From the NCBI GenBank assembly GCA_039555135.1, contig CP114179.1, positions 1,426,001 through 1,490,000 on the forward strand: DNA of 64,000 nt, written 5' to 3'. How positions within the stretch are numbered: position 1 is the stretch's first letter; every line of letters starts with the position of its first letter. Both the position numbers and the translations under genes were made by a program. Shown piece after piece: positions 8,725 to 16,873 of this stretch. This DNA comes from Phycisphaeraceae bacterium D3-23 (GTDB lineage: Bacteria; Planctomycetota; Phycisphaerae; Phycisphaerales; Phycisphaeraceae). The notes beneath the pieces are model-generated. The model made no database searches and had not been told where the DNA came from. It worked only from the letters and a program-made list of their open reading frames with translations.

Positions 8725-9372
8725 TCACAAAGACTTGCCGGCCCGTTTTATCATCTTCTTCGCGTCCTTCACCCCGGCCTTTACTAACTTGCCATACTCT
8801 CTATCTGATAGATTACGAAGATCGTCTGTTGCGCCACATAATCGCCCAAGAACGCAAGCGTACATACCTGCATTAACTAGATTTATGACCGCATACGTGG
8901 TAATCGATGCCAAGTCGCCAATGCTTCCTCCGATCATAATGGGGTTTTCTAAACTCACAAAATTGCTGTGCCTAGCAGCAAGGAAATTGTTCTTAAAGAG
9001 ATCGCCCAGCATTTTCTGTAGCAATTCACTGCGGCCTTTACTAGACGTGTCTGTAAACTTTCTATACTCCGCAAGCCTCGAACGCAAAACATCGTCTAAT
9101 TTTCTTGATATCTCCTTATCGCTGTGAATCTCAAGAATTCTATCCGTGCAGTAGTTCCCAATATCGCGTAAAGATTCTAAATCTTGACCGTGCTTCGTCA
9201 TAATCCACGCCATGAGATACAAGTAATATGCATGAGTCTCAAATTTCACAACAGCAATATTCGGATTTTCGCCTATACTGACTTCGTGTTCTAATATCGC
9301 CTCAGCGTGCAATTCTGCGCTCTCTATTAGTGTGGACACAATATTCTCTCGCTGATCTTTATCTGGAGACAT
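8725..9372 (-). CDS. hypothetical protein, AT-rich gene
   Basis: I do not recognise this 215-residue protein. It is predicted to be soluble and mostly helical, with many charged residues. One moderately hydrophobic Gly/Ile/Ala-rich stretch lies near residues 155-185 (IMIGGSIGDLASITTYAVIN), and the C-terminus is Lys-rich. The ATG at 9372 begins MSPDKDQRENIV. Longer in-frame extensions upstream are GC-rich and look non-coding. The gene is much richer in A+T than either neighbour, a clear sign of horizontal acquisition. It sits between larA and a DUF2809 gene, convergent with the former and divergent from the latter, with no mobility gene beside it. Function unknown. Confidence 0.6.
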   Translation of the reverse strand: MSPDKDQRENIVSTLIESAELHAEAILEHEVSIGENPNIAVVKFETHAYYLYLMAWIMTKHGQDLESLRDIGNYCTDRILEIHSDKEISRKLDDVLRSRLAEYRKFTDTSSKGRSELLQKMLGDLFKNNFLAARHSNFVSLENPIMIGGSIGDLASITTYAVINLVNAGMYACVLGRLCGATDDLRNLSDREYGKLVKAGVKDAKKMIKRAGKSL

Positions 9373-9515
9373 GTCGGTTTTCCCTATAATAACTCTATGA
9401 CAGCGAACTCCTGCCTGGAAACTGTTGAGTATACTTCGACTTGCTTGGGGGTACTCGCCATGGACTACACAGATTGGACCCTGCAGCCCGACGCATAGCA
9501 TCCATCGAGACGACG

Positions 9516-9920
9516 ATGCCTTCATTGGGAAAACAACGTGCGATGTATTTCTCGGTTGCCGTGGCGGCGGTTCCGATCGGTTTGATCGCGCGTTCGTTCC
9601 GTACGGGGGCGGACGCCTCGACGCCGGTGGGCTTTGTCGCAACGTATCTGGGGGATGTGTTGTGGGCGGTGCTGTTTTTCTTTGTGTTTGCGGGGGTGTT
9701 GCCGCGTTGGCGGACGGGCGCGCTGGCGGGGCTCACGCTTGGGGTGACGGTGGGGATCGAGTTGTCGCAGCTCTATCACGGCGAGCCGTTGGCGACGCTG
9801 CGGGGGTTTGGGCCGACGCGGTTCTTGTTGGGGACGAACTTTTTGTGGTCGGATGTATTGTGTTTGGTCGTTGGGACGGCAATCGCGGCGGGGGTGCATG
9901 GGGTTTTGAATCGGAAGTAG
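9516..9920 (+). CDS. DUF2809-type small membrane protein
   Basis: A 134-residue integral membrane protein with four hydrophobic segments. The pattern RWRTGALAGLTLGVTVGIELSQ, then LRGFGPTRFLLG and FLWSDVLCLVVG, resembles the DUF2809 family of uncharacterised membrane proteins. I chose the ATG at 9516 (MPSLGKQRAMYFSVAV); a start at 9543 (MYFSV) is also possible. An upstream extension in the same frame is unlikely to be translated because it is not hydrophobic and lacks similarity. The TAG stop (9918-9920) lies within the left end of an inverted repeat that follows directly. The function of the family is not known. Confidence 0.7.
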   Translation: MPSLGKQRAMYFSVAVAAVPIGLIARSFRTGADASTPVGFVATYLGDVLWAVLFFFVFAGVLPRWRTGALAGLTLGVTVGIELSQLYHGEPLATLRGFGPTRFLLGTNFLWSDVLCLVVGTAIAAGVHGVLNRK

Positions 9921-10021
9921 GGTGGGGAGAGTGAGTCCGCGAGCGATGCCCACCGTGCGCTGCCAGATCATCCGAGTTCTCATGGTGGGTATCGCTCGCG
10001 GACTCGCTCCACCCACCCTAC
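9917..10021. repeat. inverted repeat family B, copy 1
   Basis: GTAGGGTGGGGAGAGTGAGT... at the left end mirrors ...CGCTCCACCCACCCTAC at the right end. The arms are about 38 bp with the internal boundary CCCACC/GGTGGG, and a short unique centre. It is 105 bp long. The left end supplies the TAG stop of the DUF2809 gene. A sister copy of 107 bp lies between murG and ftsW (33983-34089). Confidence 0.9.
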
Positions 10022-10059
10022 GGGACGCGATGGCACCATCGGTTTTATATAAAAGCACA

Positions 10060-10079
10060 CCCCGTTGCGAGCAACGGGG
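10060..10079 (-). terminator. flagellin terminator hairpin
   Basis: The stem CCCCGTTG/CAACGGGG with loop CGAG lies 40 bp beyond the flagellin stop. On the minus strand it is followed by TGTGCTTTTATAT, a T-rich stretch consistent with intrinsic termination of the long flagellar operon. Confidence 0.7.
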
Positions 10080-10119
10080 CATGCTGGGGGCGCGGGTTGG
10101 GTTATCTATCTTTGAGCGA

Positions 10120-11574
10120 CTAGCCGAGGAGTGCGAGGACGGACTGGGCGGTCGAGTTGGCGATCGCCAATGTCGACGTGCCGGCCTGCTGGAGGATCTG
10201 GGCGCGGGTGAGCGCGGCGGTCTCGGTGGCGAAATCGGTGTCTCGGATCGAGCTTTCGGAGGCGGTGAGGTTTTCGAGCGCGACCTGCTGGGATCGCAGG
10301 GATGTGTCGAGCGTGTTGCGTTCGAAGGAGCCCAGCCGGCCTCGGAGGATGGAGACGCGGTCGATGGCGGCGTCGATGATGTCGGAGGCGGCGCGGGCGT
10401 TGCCGGCGACCAGGGAGTTGGCTTCGCCGGCGACGATGGAGTTGAGGAACCCGACGCGGGAGTTGCCGAGTCGTGACGCGGCGACGGACTGGATGCCGAA
10501 GCCGACCTGCTGCTGGGTGTTGATGCTGCCGCCGATCTGGTAGGTCGCCCCGCCGCCGGTGATGGTGTAGGTGTAGGGGCTGTTGACGGTCTGCGCGGCG
10601 CCGGAGGTCAAGGTCAGTTCGACGTTGAGGGTGGGCGAGTTGAGCGCGATGTCGAGCCCATCGCCCAGCGCGAGGTTGCCGTTGATGAGCGCGAGGGTAT
10701 CGACGCCGACATCGCGGATGATGGCGGCCCCGCCTTGGGCGTCGTAGGCGTTGAAGAACTCGCCGCCGGTGAGTTTGTTGACGCTGACGAAGGCGTTGGA
10801 GCCAAACTCGGCGGACTGGAGGATGAGCCCGGAGGTCGGGTCGGCCGCGGAGGCGAGGACGGCCTGGATGCCGGTGGCGTCGGAGACGGCGTTGATGGCG
10901 ACGGCGACGGCGGAGAGCGAGGTGCCCGAGGCGAAGGAGAAGGCCTGCACGCCGGTGGACCCCTGGACCTCGAAGCTGACGGCGGAGCTGAACGTGCCCG
11001 TGCCGTTGCCCGAGAGGAATAGTGAGCCGTGCTCGGCGGAGTTCAAGACTTCGACGGTGACGGGGATGCTGGTGTTGAGTCCGAAGTTAGCGCCGTTGAT
11101 CTGCACGTCGGAGATCTGGCTGGTGACGATGCCGCTCGTCAGGTAGTCGAGCGAGCCGTTGAGCAGCTTGAGCCCGGCGAAGCTGGCGGTGTTGGAGATG
11201 CGGGTGATGGACTCGATGGCCGAGTCGATCTGAAGCTGGTTGGCCTCGATCTCTTCGCGTGAGAACGCGCCGGTGTTGGCGGACTCGACGACGAGCGACT
11301 TGATCGAGGTGAGCAGGTTGTTGATTTCCTGCAGCCCGCCCTCGGTGGTAGCGATGACGTTGCTGGCGCGCTCGATGTTGTCGACCGACTGGCCGATGCC
11401 GGCGATCTCGGTGCGCAGGCGTTCGGAGACGATCAGCCCGGCGGGGTCGTCGGCCCCGCGGTTGATGCGCAGTCCGGTGGACAGGCGCTGGAGGCGGACC
11501 CCGAGGTCGGAGTTGGTCCGCGCCAGGTTGTTCCGGGCGATGAGTGAGGAGACGTTGGTGTTAATCCGGCTCAT
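10120..11574 (-). CDS. fliC: flagellin
   Basis: The filament subunit exported by the flagellar type III system. The N-terminal D0/D1 region (INTNVSSLIARNNLARTN, LQRLSTGLRINRGADDPAGL) and the C-terminal D1/D0 region (residues about 395-484, ending LAIANSTAQSVLALLG) are canonical. The middle, about residues 150-390, is a variable surface region containing a flagellin-hook IN motif (VSFEVQGSTGVQAFSFASG and the following helix). The protein has 484 residues. The ATG at 11574 (MSRINTN) is chosen because GGAGGT lies 9 bases upstream; a TTG 9 bases further up is less likely. It is the last gene of the operon, directly after fliW and csrA, which fits FliW-CsrA control of flagellin translation. Confidence 0.96.
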   Translation of the reverse strand: MSRINTNVSSLIARNNLARTNSDLGVRLQRLSTGLRINRGADDPAGLIVSERLRTEIAGIGQSVDNIERASNVIATTEGGLQEINNLLTSIKSLVVESANTGAFSREEIEANQLQIDSAIESITRISNTASFAGLKLLNGSLDYLTSGIVTSQISDVQINGANFGLNTSIPVTVEVLNSAEHGSLFLSGNGTGTFSSAVSFEVQGSTGVQAFSFASGTSLSAVAVAINAVSDATGIQAVLASAADPTSGLILQSAEFGSNAFVSVNKLTGGEFFNAYDAQGGAAIIRDVGVDTLALINGNLALGDGLDIALNSPTLNVELTLTSGAAQTVNSPYTYTITGGGATYQIGGSINTQQQVGFGIQSVAASRLGNSRVGFLNSIVAGEANSLVAGNARAASDIIDAAIDRVSILRGRLGSFERNTLDTSLRSQQVALENLTASESSIRDTDFATETAALTRAQILQQAGTSTLAIANSTAQSVLALLG

Positions 11575-11694
11575 GGTTGACAAACCTCCTTGTTTGTCGT
11601 CTCTGCGGTTTTTGCTTGTTTCCGCGGGGTTTCGTTTTCGGCTGGGTTTCTCGCTCCGTCGATCTTCCCAGCCGCTGGTTTTGTTCCTTGTGGA
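11575..11694 (-). promoter_or_regulatory. flagellin 5' leader with GGA motifs
   Basis: The 120-base leader between csrA and the flagellin ATG contains several GGA triplets. One is part of the ribosome binding site (ACAAGGAGGTTTG, 11582-11594 read on the minus strand), and another is AAGGAAC near 11685. CsrA binds GGA motifs, and in Bacillus it represses flagellin translation this way. Regulation here is inference from motif and gene order. Confidence 0.5.
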
Positions 11695-11958
11695 CTACTC
11701 GATCTTGGCACGGGGGACGGATCGGCCGTTGCGTTTTCGCAGGTTCTGGTCGATGGCGTTGAGGTCGTCGACCTCGACCTTGCTGGCGTCGGCGTTCTCG
11801 CGTCGGATGGCCTCGTAGACCTCTTTGCGGTGGACCTGGATCGAACGCGGTGCGTTGATGCCGAGCCGGACTTTATCGCCCCTGATGTCGACGACGGTGA
11901 TCTCGATCTCGTCGCCGATCATGATCGTTTCGTCGCGCTGTCGGGAAAGCACGAGCAT
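11695..11958 (-). CDS. csrA: carbon storage regulator CsrA
   Basis: A small dimeric RNA-binding protein that blocks or modulates translation at GGA motifs. The N-terminus [18 protein letters not shown] and the following [19 protein letters not shown] are canonical. With 87 residues it is longer than the 61-residue E. coli protein; a charged C-terminal tail (about residues 50-87) carries the extra length. The ATG at 11958 is preceded by GGAAGGAG, 10 bases upstream. It lies between fliW and flagellin, as in Bacillus and many flagellated bacteria where FliW sequesters CsrA. It is probably the switch coupling hook completion to flagellin synthesis. Confidence 0.95.
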   Translation of the reverse strand: MLVLSRQRDETIMIGDEIEITVVDIRGDKVRLGINAPRSIQVHRKEVYEAIRRENADASKVEVDDLNAIDQNLRKRNGRSVPRAKIE

Positions 11959-12084
11959 GTGTGGGTGGCTCCTTCCATGGGCCGGATGGCGCCGCGACAT
12001 CCTTGTCGGGGCGGTAGTCGTTCAGTTCACCCGCGCGGTACTGACACGGGCGGTCGGTGCGCCTTGGTATTGGCGCTCAGGGGC

Positions 12085-12531
12085 TCAGGCGCTCTGGGCC
12101 TGAAGCGGCGACGGCAGCTCGACCAGCGGCACACGGGTCGTGAACCGGCGATCGCTCAGGACGAGCTGTTCGCCGACACGGTCGGTGACGTGGATGACGA
12201 GCGGGCCCTGCAGGTTGCCGGTGAGGGTTTCGCCGCGTTTGTTGACGATGACGAGGACCTGGGCGTCGTCGATCGAGTGGATCCCGATCTCGCCCATCTG
12301 CTCAGGGCGGATGGGGACTTTGTACGTGGGCACAAAGAGTGACGGGTCGGTCACGATGAACGCGAGGTCCGGGAGATCGACGGATTGCAGCCACCAGAAG
12401 TAGCTGTCGTCGCCGGCCTCGATGAGGACATAGCGCTGGTACTTGGGGAAGCCCAAGAGGCCTTTGGGGAAGGTGATGACTCGGTCGTCGCCGACTTCGA
12501 GTTCGCCGAAACGTGATGAGCAGACTTTCAT
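12085..12531 (-). CDS. fliW: flagellar assembly factor FliW
   Basis: FliW binds both flagellin and CsrA. When flagellin accumulates, FliW is held by it and CsrA is freed to repress flagellin mRNA. The 148-residue protein shows the family pattern: ITFPKGLLGFPKYQRYVLIE, then WWLQSVDLPDLAFIVTDP and the later NLQGPLVIH. The start ATG at 12531 gives MKVCSSRFGELEV. It sits 126 bp upstream of csrA and about 150 bp downstream of flgL, so all three are probably in one transcript with flagellin. The identification is secure. Confidence 0.95.
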   Translation of the reverse strand: MKVCSSRFGELEVGDDRVITFPKGLLGFPKYQRYVLIEAGDDSYFWWLQSVDLPDLAFIVTDPSLFVPTYKVPIRPEQMGEIGIHSIDDAQVLVIVNKRGETLTGNLQGPLVIHVTDRVGEQLVLSDRRFTTRVPLVELPSPLQAQSA

Positions 12532-12680
12532 CGTCTACGTCCTTGTGCAACCAACCATCCTGGGTTCCATGCCCGCAGGGACATCCTGTCGCGGGCCGGC
12601 GGCTCCAACCGCCTGTTTCTTTTTCCTGGGCGTTCGGGGCCGGTTGCCAGGGCCCGTCGTGCCGCGCAAATGCTGCGCGT

Positions 12681-14633
12681 CTAGCGCAAAAAGTCGAGTA
12701 AGCTCAGCTGCAAGTTGGACGACCCGACCTGCATCGATGCCTGCAGTTGCAGCTGCAACTGCGAGAATTTCGTCAAAACCTCGGTCAGATCGGCGTCTTG
12801 GAGTTCGCTGAGCATGCGTTCTTCCTGAAAACCTTGGTCTTCCACCAGCCGGAGCTGGTCTTCGATCCGTCGGGCCTGGACACCGACCTCCGCTCGGGCG
12901 GAAATGACCTGATCGATGTCATCTTCGATAGAAGACCCAGCAATCGTGATGCCAAGCTCGTTGTTTGTGGCCAGTGCCGCGCGTAATTCCATCAGATGGG
13001 TCAACATGTTGTCCACACGGACCTGCGCGGTGTCTTCGCCGGCGATCGTCGCGCCGCTCCCCGCGTTGCCGACGAGTCCGAGGTGCTCGGCCGCGAGACT
13101 CAGCCCGGCATTCGCCACCACAAAATCGTTCGCGCCCGCGGTGTTGTCGGTCACGACCAGGCCGTTACCCGTGGTCGCCATCGTGATCTCAAAGTCGACG
13201 CCGACCGTGAGCCCGTTCGCGGTCGCCTCGGCCTGGACCAGCGCGATCACGTCATCGACGTTCACCGCCGACGCGAGGTCCACGGTGAACGTCGTGCCGT
13301 CATGCAGCGTAAACGACACGTCGGGCTCGCCGGGCTTGCTGGTCTCGACACCGATGCCTTGGCGGAACTCTGCCAACTCCGTGACGCCGTCGAGGGTACG
13401 AAGCCCGAAGTCGCTCGCGGTGGTGCCGCCGTTTTCGCCGACGGAGAGGCTGATGCCGCTGACCTCGCTGGTGATATCGAGGCCGGTCCCCTCGGCGTTG
13501 ATGGTCAGGCGAACGCCCAGGCCCAGGGCCTGCACCGCGTTCTGCAAATCCTGGATGGTGCCCGCGTCGGAGAAGTCGGCGACGCCGGAGTTTTCACCCT
13601 GTGTGATCAGCAAACCGCTGCCCAGATCGACGGGGATGCCGAGGTCGCCCAGCGGGGTGTTCTCGGTGAGGCGGACGTTGAGGTTCGCACCCAGCACGGT
13701 CGTCGAGGTGGCCGATAGATTGAGCCCGAGGTCGGCCGCGGTGACACCGCCCTGCGGGTCGGCGATGGTGATCGTGTTGCCGGGGGTCGCGTCGAGGGTG
13801 TACCCGGCCTGGACCAGCTCGACCGAGCCCGCGGCCGGGTCGAGCTGCTGGATCGCGAAGTTGATCAGGATGCCGACATCCTCGAGCGAGTTGGCGGTGC
13901 TCAGGTCGACCGTGGTCGACGCGGCGTTCACCGTGAGATTGATCGAGCCGGCGGAGAAGCCCGCGCCGCGTGCGCCGTTGATGTCGGACAGCAGGATGCC
14001 GGGCGACGCCTGGGGGTCGAGGTCGACCTGGGAGCGGACGCGGGTGGAAAGCGCACCGAAGGCCTCGAAGCCGTTGCTGGTGAACTGCTCGTCACGGATC
14101 GCGCCGACGTCGTTGAAGAGGTTGACATCGGTGCCGGTGTAGCGGATGCCGCCGAGGAACTCTTCGAAGATCAGGCCGTCGTTGCCCGCGCCGTTGCTGC
14201 CGCCGAAGAGCGAGAGGTTGTTGTATTGGCGGTTGGCGATCTCGAGGATGCCGCGGAGCTGGGCGTCGATGACCTGCGACTGCGCCTCTCGCGTGTCGGC
14301 ATCCGACCCGACACCGATCTGGCTCGACGCGATCTGCTGCGCCTCGATCAGGATGTTGGTCACATCGCCCAGCGACACGTCCGCGAGGTTGAGCACGCCC
14401 GTCGCGTGGTTGAGGTTGACCTGCTGCTGCTGGCGTTCCATCGCCGACTGGTTCAGGAACAGGATCGCCGACACACTGCCCGGCGCATCCGACCCCCGGC
14501 TGACCGCCTGGCCGGTCGAGATCTGGTCCTGCATCTGTAGCAGCTCGCGCTGCGTATCCTGCAAGCGCTGCCGAAGCAACGCCGAGGACATCAGCGACGA
14601 GGTGCGGCCGAGGAGTGGGGAGATGGTGGACAT
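12681..14633 (-). CDS. flgL: flagellar hook-filament junction protein FlgL (enlarged)
   Basis: The second hook-associated junction protein (HAP3). The flagellin-like N-terminus (TQRELLQMQDQISTGQAVSRGSDAPGS region, residues about 28-55) and the C-terminal helix bundle (about 560-650, ending LQLSLLDFLR) are both present. Between them lie about 400 extra residues built from at least three repeats of the flagellin-hook IN type (for example VSFTLHDGTTFTVDLAS). This makes it 650 residues against the usual 300-400, so the junction may carry a large surface domain. The ATG at 14633 lies only 8 bp from the four-helix-bundle cassette, and no strong ribosome binding site is visible. It follows flgK in the operon. 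Confidence 0.9.
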   Translation of the reverse strand: MSTISPLLGRTSSLMSSALLRQRLQDTQRELLQMQDQISTGQAVSRGSDAPGSVSAILFLNQSAMERQQQQVNLNHATGVLNLADVSLGDVTNILIEAQQIASSQIGVGSDADTREAQSQVIDAQLRGILEIANRQYNNLSLFGGSNGAGNDGLIFEEFLGGIRYTGTDVNLFNDVGAIRDEQFTSNGFEAFGALSTRVRSQVDLDPQASPGILLSDINGARGAGFSAGSINLTVNAASTTVDLSTANSLEDVGILINFAIQQLDPAAGSVELVQAGYTLDATPGNTITIADPQGGVTAADLGLNLSATSTTVLGANLNVRLTENTPLGDLGIPVDLGSGLLITQGENSGVADFSDAGTIQDLQNAVQALGLGVRLTINAEGTGLDITSEVSGISLSVGENGGTTASDFGLRTLDGVTELAEFRQGIGVETSKPGEPDVSFTLHDGTTFTVDLASAVNVDDVIALVQAEATANGLTVGVDFEITMATTGNGLVVTDNTAGANDFVVANAGLSLAAEHLGLVGNAGSGATIAGEDTAQVRVDNMLTHLMELRAALATNNELGITIAGSSIEDDIDQVISARAEVGVQARRIEDQLRLVEDQGFQEERMLSELQDADLTEVLTKFSQLQLQLQASMQVGSSNLQLSLLDFLR

Positions 14634-14640
14634 GGCAGTA

Positions 14641-14673
14641 AGGAGTCAGGAGGGAGGAGAGAGAAGTTAGAAG
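14641..14673. repeat. left end of four-helix cassette 1
   Basis: Iterated AGGAGTCAGGAGGGAGGAGA-type sequence is imperfectly mirrored by 15083-15121 on the other side of the four-helix-bundle gene (reverse complement AGGAGATAGGAGGCAGGAGA). It ends 8 bp from the flgL start codon. Confidence 0.7.
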
Positions 14674-14694
14674 TCGGTGCATTATCACAAGACG

Positions 14695-15054
14695 TCAGAT
14701 TTTCCGAAGATAGGCCGCGAGCATCCGGCCGACTTCGTCAGCGACGGTCGCTTGGCCATCGGTGTCCGCGTAAGCCAAGTCCTCCGTCAGGATGAAGAAG
14801 TAACGCAGCTCTTCCAGCGAGGCCTGCGCGATGTTCATAAAGCGTCGCTTCTCTTGCGCGGTTGCCCGGCGGAATCCCTCTGCGATGTTCGCGGGTACCG
14901 AAACCGCAGCACGCCGCATCTGTGAAACCAAGCCAAATCGCTCGTCGCTGGGGAAGCACGCAGTCATCTTGTAGGTCTGCAACACCAGCGCATGCGACTT
15001 CTGCCAAACCAACAGGTCTTCAAACCGCTTCGCACTAGGTCGTACTTCATCCAT
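14695..15054 (-). CDS. four-helix-bundle protein (23S rRNA IVS / bAvd-like)
   Basis: A 119-residue protein of the four-helix-bundle family first met as the product of intervening sequences in 23S rRNA genes and related to bAvd of diversity-generating retroelements. Family features visible are FEDLLVWQKSHALVLQTYK, then LVSQMRRAAVSVPANIAEGF, then the third and fourth helices ending near LRYFFILTEDLAY. Its biochemical role is unknown. It lies alone between flgK and flgL, interrupting an otherwise tight flagellar operon. Iterated AGGAG(T/A)(C/T)AGGAG arms flank it in inverted orientation. No reverse transcriptase or rRNA is near. It is best read as cargo of a small mobile cassette; a second one is at 60515-60916. 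Confidence 0.85.
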   Translation of the reverse strand: MDEVRPSAKRFEDLLVWQKSHALVLQTYKMTACFPSDERFGLVSQMRRAAVSVPANIAEGFRRATAQEKRRFMNIAQASLEELRYFFILTEDLAYADTDGQATVADEVGRMLAAYLRKI

Positions 15055-15082
15055 GGTGTCGTCTCGTCGCCGTCGCTTGGCC

Positions 15083-15121
15083 TGCCTTCTTCTATCTCCT
15101 GCCTCCTATCTCCTGAATTCT
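15083..15121. repeat. right end of four-helix cassette 1
   Basis: CTTCTATCTCCTGCCTCCTATCTCCTGAATTC-type sequence is the inverted counterpart of 14641-14673. It ends 2 bp from the flgK stop codon (CTA at 15124-15126 on the plus strand), so the cassette exactly fills the flgK-flgL gap. Confidence 0.7.
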
Positions 15122-15123
15122 TC

Positions 15124-16866
15124 CTAAATGATGCTCAACAGCGTCTGCATGAGTTCGTCAACGACGCCGATGAACCGTGCGTTCGCCTGGTACATGCGCT
15201 GGTACTTCAGGAGGTCGATGGTTTCTTCGTCGGTATTCACGCCGGAGAACGCCTGCTGCTGAACCTTCAAGTTTTCCATCACGACGCTGTCGGCCTGGAG
15301 CTGCTCGCGGGCCTGGTTGGTCTGGATCGCGACGCCCTCGACGTGGCGGCTCCAGTAGCCCTGCATCGAGAGCCCGTTGAGCGACTCCATCCCGTGGCTG
15401 CGCATCCGCGCGATCTCAAGTGCGCCGGTGTTGTCGCCGACCAGGTGGTTGCGGCCGCCGGCGACGTAGCGCGGGTCGCCGACCATCTCGGTATGCACCG
15501 CGACATCGAACGCGTCGCTGCCGGTGAAGAACGTATTGATGCCCAGCGCCGCGAGAACGCCGGAGGTGTCATCGCTGAACGAGAACTGGAAGTCGGTCGA
15601 GTCGCCTTCGATATGCAGTCGGCCGTCGGGCCCGATCGTCGCGTGGATGTTGTCGATATCGTCGATGTCGTCGGTGAGCGAATCGAGCGTCGTGTCGTCG
15701 CCCGGCGGGAGCAGGACGCGGGTGTTGTTCCCCGCCGCGTCGATGCCGTCGAGGTCGATCGAGATCGTGGTCGTCACGCGCTGCCCGGTCGAGAGCTGGG
15801 TCACATGCAGGTCGAACGTGCCGTGCGTCGGCGTAAAATTGAGCCCCGCCTCGGGCCGGTCGAGGATCGCGGCCGTGTCGGCGACAGCCTCGGTCGCCCA
15901 GATGGCGTCGTGATTGACCAGGCCCGCGCTCTGGGAGTGCAGCCGATTGATCTCGAAGATCAGCGTGCCGGCAAACGTGTCGAGCACGTCAATCGCGTCC
16001 TCGAGCGCCGTCCCTCGGAACCCAACCAGCGCACCGAGCTCGCCCGAGCTGACATCGAGCGGGCTGTTGTCCGCCGCGATCCGCACGGTGGTTTCGAGCT
16101 GGCCGTTGACGGCCTGGCTCTGCACGGTGATGCCCCGGCTCTGTCCATTAATGATGACGGGCAGCGAGCCGACGTAGACATCCAGCGCGCCGCTCGCCTG
16201 GGGGACGGTCGAGATGTCCATGTACTCCGACAGCTCAGTCAGCAGCAGGTCGCGCTGGTCGCGCAGCCCGGTCGACTCCCCGCCGGTGCCGCCCTCCTGC
16301 AGGACGATCGAGTTGTTGAGCGACGCGAGGCGGTCGAGGATGCCGTTGATCGTGTCCGCCGCGTTGCCGATGCGGTCGTCGATGCGCTGCTGCATGTTCG
16401 CGAACTGGCCACGCATGTCCTGGATGTAGTCCGTCAGCGTCCCGGCCTCTTCGACGATCAGCGTCCGCAGCGACAAGTCCTGTGGGTTGTTCGCCAAGTC
16501 CGACCACGCGTTGAAGAACGTGCCCAGCCGGCTCGATAGATCGACGCTGGACAGCTCGTTCTCGATCGCCTCGATCTCGCTAAACAGGTTCTGCATGGAC
16601 AACGACCCGGCCTGGTCCGACACCGCGCCGCGCAGCCGCGCCTCGAGCGCTTCATCAACAACCCGGCCGATCGCCTGGAGCTGAACACCCTGCCCGATGA
16701 AGATGCCGTTCTGGATCTCCGTCGCGCGCATCGCCGCCAACCCCGCGTCCGTGCGGTGGTAGCCCTCGGTCGCCAGGTTCGACAGGTTGTTGCCTGTCGC
16801 CTGAATCGCGGCCTGCGAAGTCAGCAAGCCGGAGGCACCGATCTGTAGCGAGCTATTCAGTCCCAT
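15124..16866 (-). CDS. flgK: flagellar hook-associated protein FlgK
   Basis: The first hook-filament junction protein (HAP1). The N-terminus MGLNSSLQIGASGLLTSQAAIQATGNNLSN carries the rod/hook signature. A coiled D1 segment follows, then a long central domain (about 200-500). The C-terminus has the expected FSGVNTDEETIDLLKYQRMYQANARF and ends DELMQTLLSII. Length 580 is normal. The ATG at 16866 has GGA a short distance upstream. It follows flgN by 7 bp, which fits because FlgN is the export chaperone of FlgK and FlgL. Downstream the operon is interrupted by the four-helix cassette before flgL. Confidence 0.96.
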   Translation of the reverse strand: MGLNSSLQIGASGLLTSQAAIQATGNNLSNLATEGYHRTDAGLAAMRATEIQNGIFIGQGVQLQAIGRVVDEALEARLRGAVSDQAGSLSMQNLFSEIEAIENELSSVDLSSRLGTFFNAWSDLANNPQDLSLRTLIVEEAGTLTDYIQDMRGQFANMQQRIDDRIGNAADTINGILDRLASLNNSIVLQEGGTGGESTGLRDQRDLLLTELSEYMDISTVPQASGALDVYVGSLPVIINGQSRGITVQSQAVNGQLETTVRIAADNSPLDVSSGELGALVGFRGTALEDAIDVLDTFAGTLIFEINRLHSQSAGLVNHDAIWATEAVADTAAILDRPEAGLNFTPTHGTFDLHVTQLSTGQRVTTTISIDLDGIDAAGNNTRVLLPPGDDTTLDSLTDDIDDIDNIHATIGPDGRLHIEGDSTDFQFSFSDDTSGVLAALGINTFFTGSDAFDVAVHTEMVGDPRYVAGGRNHLVGDNTGALEIARMRSHGMESLNGLSMQGYWSRHVEGVAIQTNQAREQLQADSVVMENLKVQQQAFSGVNTDEETIDLLKYQRMYQANARFIGVVDELMQTLLSII

Positions 16867-16873
16867 GTCTGTC

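Noticed and set aside
14695-15054. Diversity-generating retroelement accessory protein
   Set aside because: The family is related to bAvd, but there is no reverse transcriptase, template repeat or variable repeat nearby.
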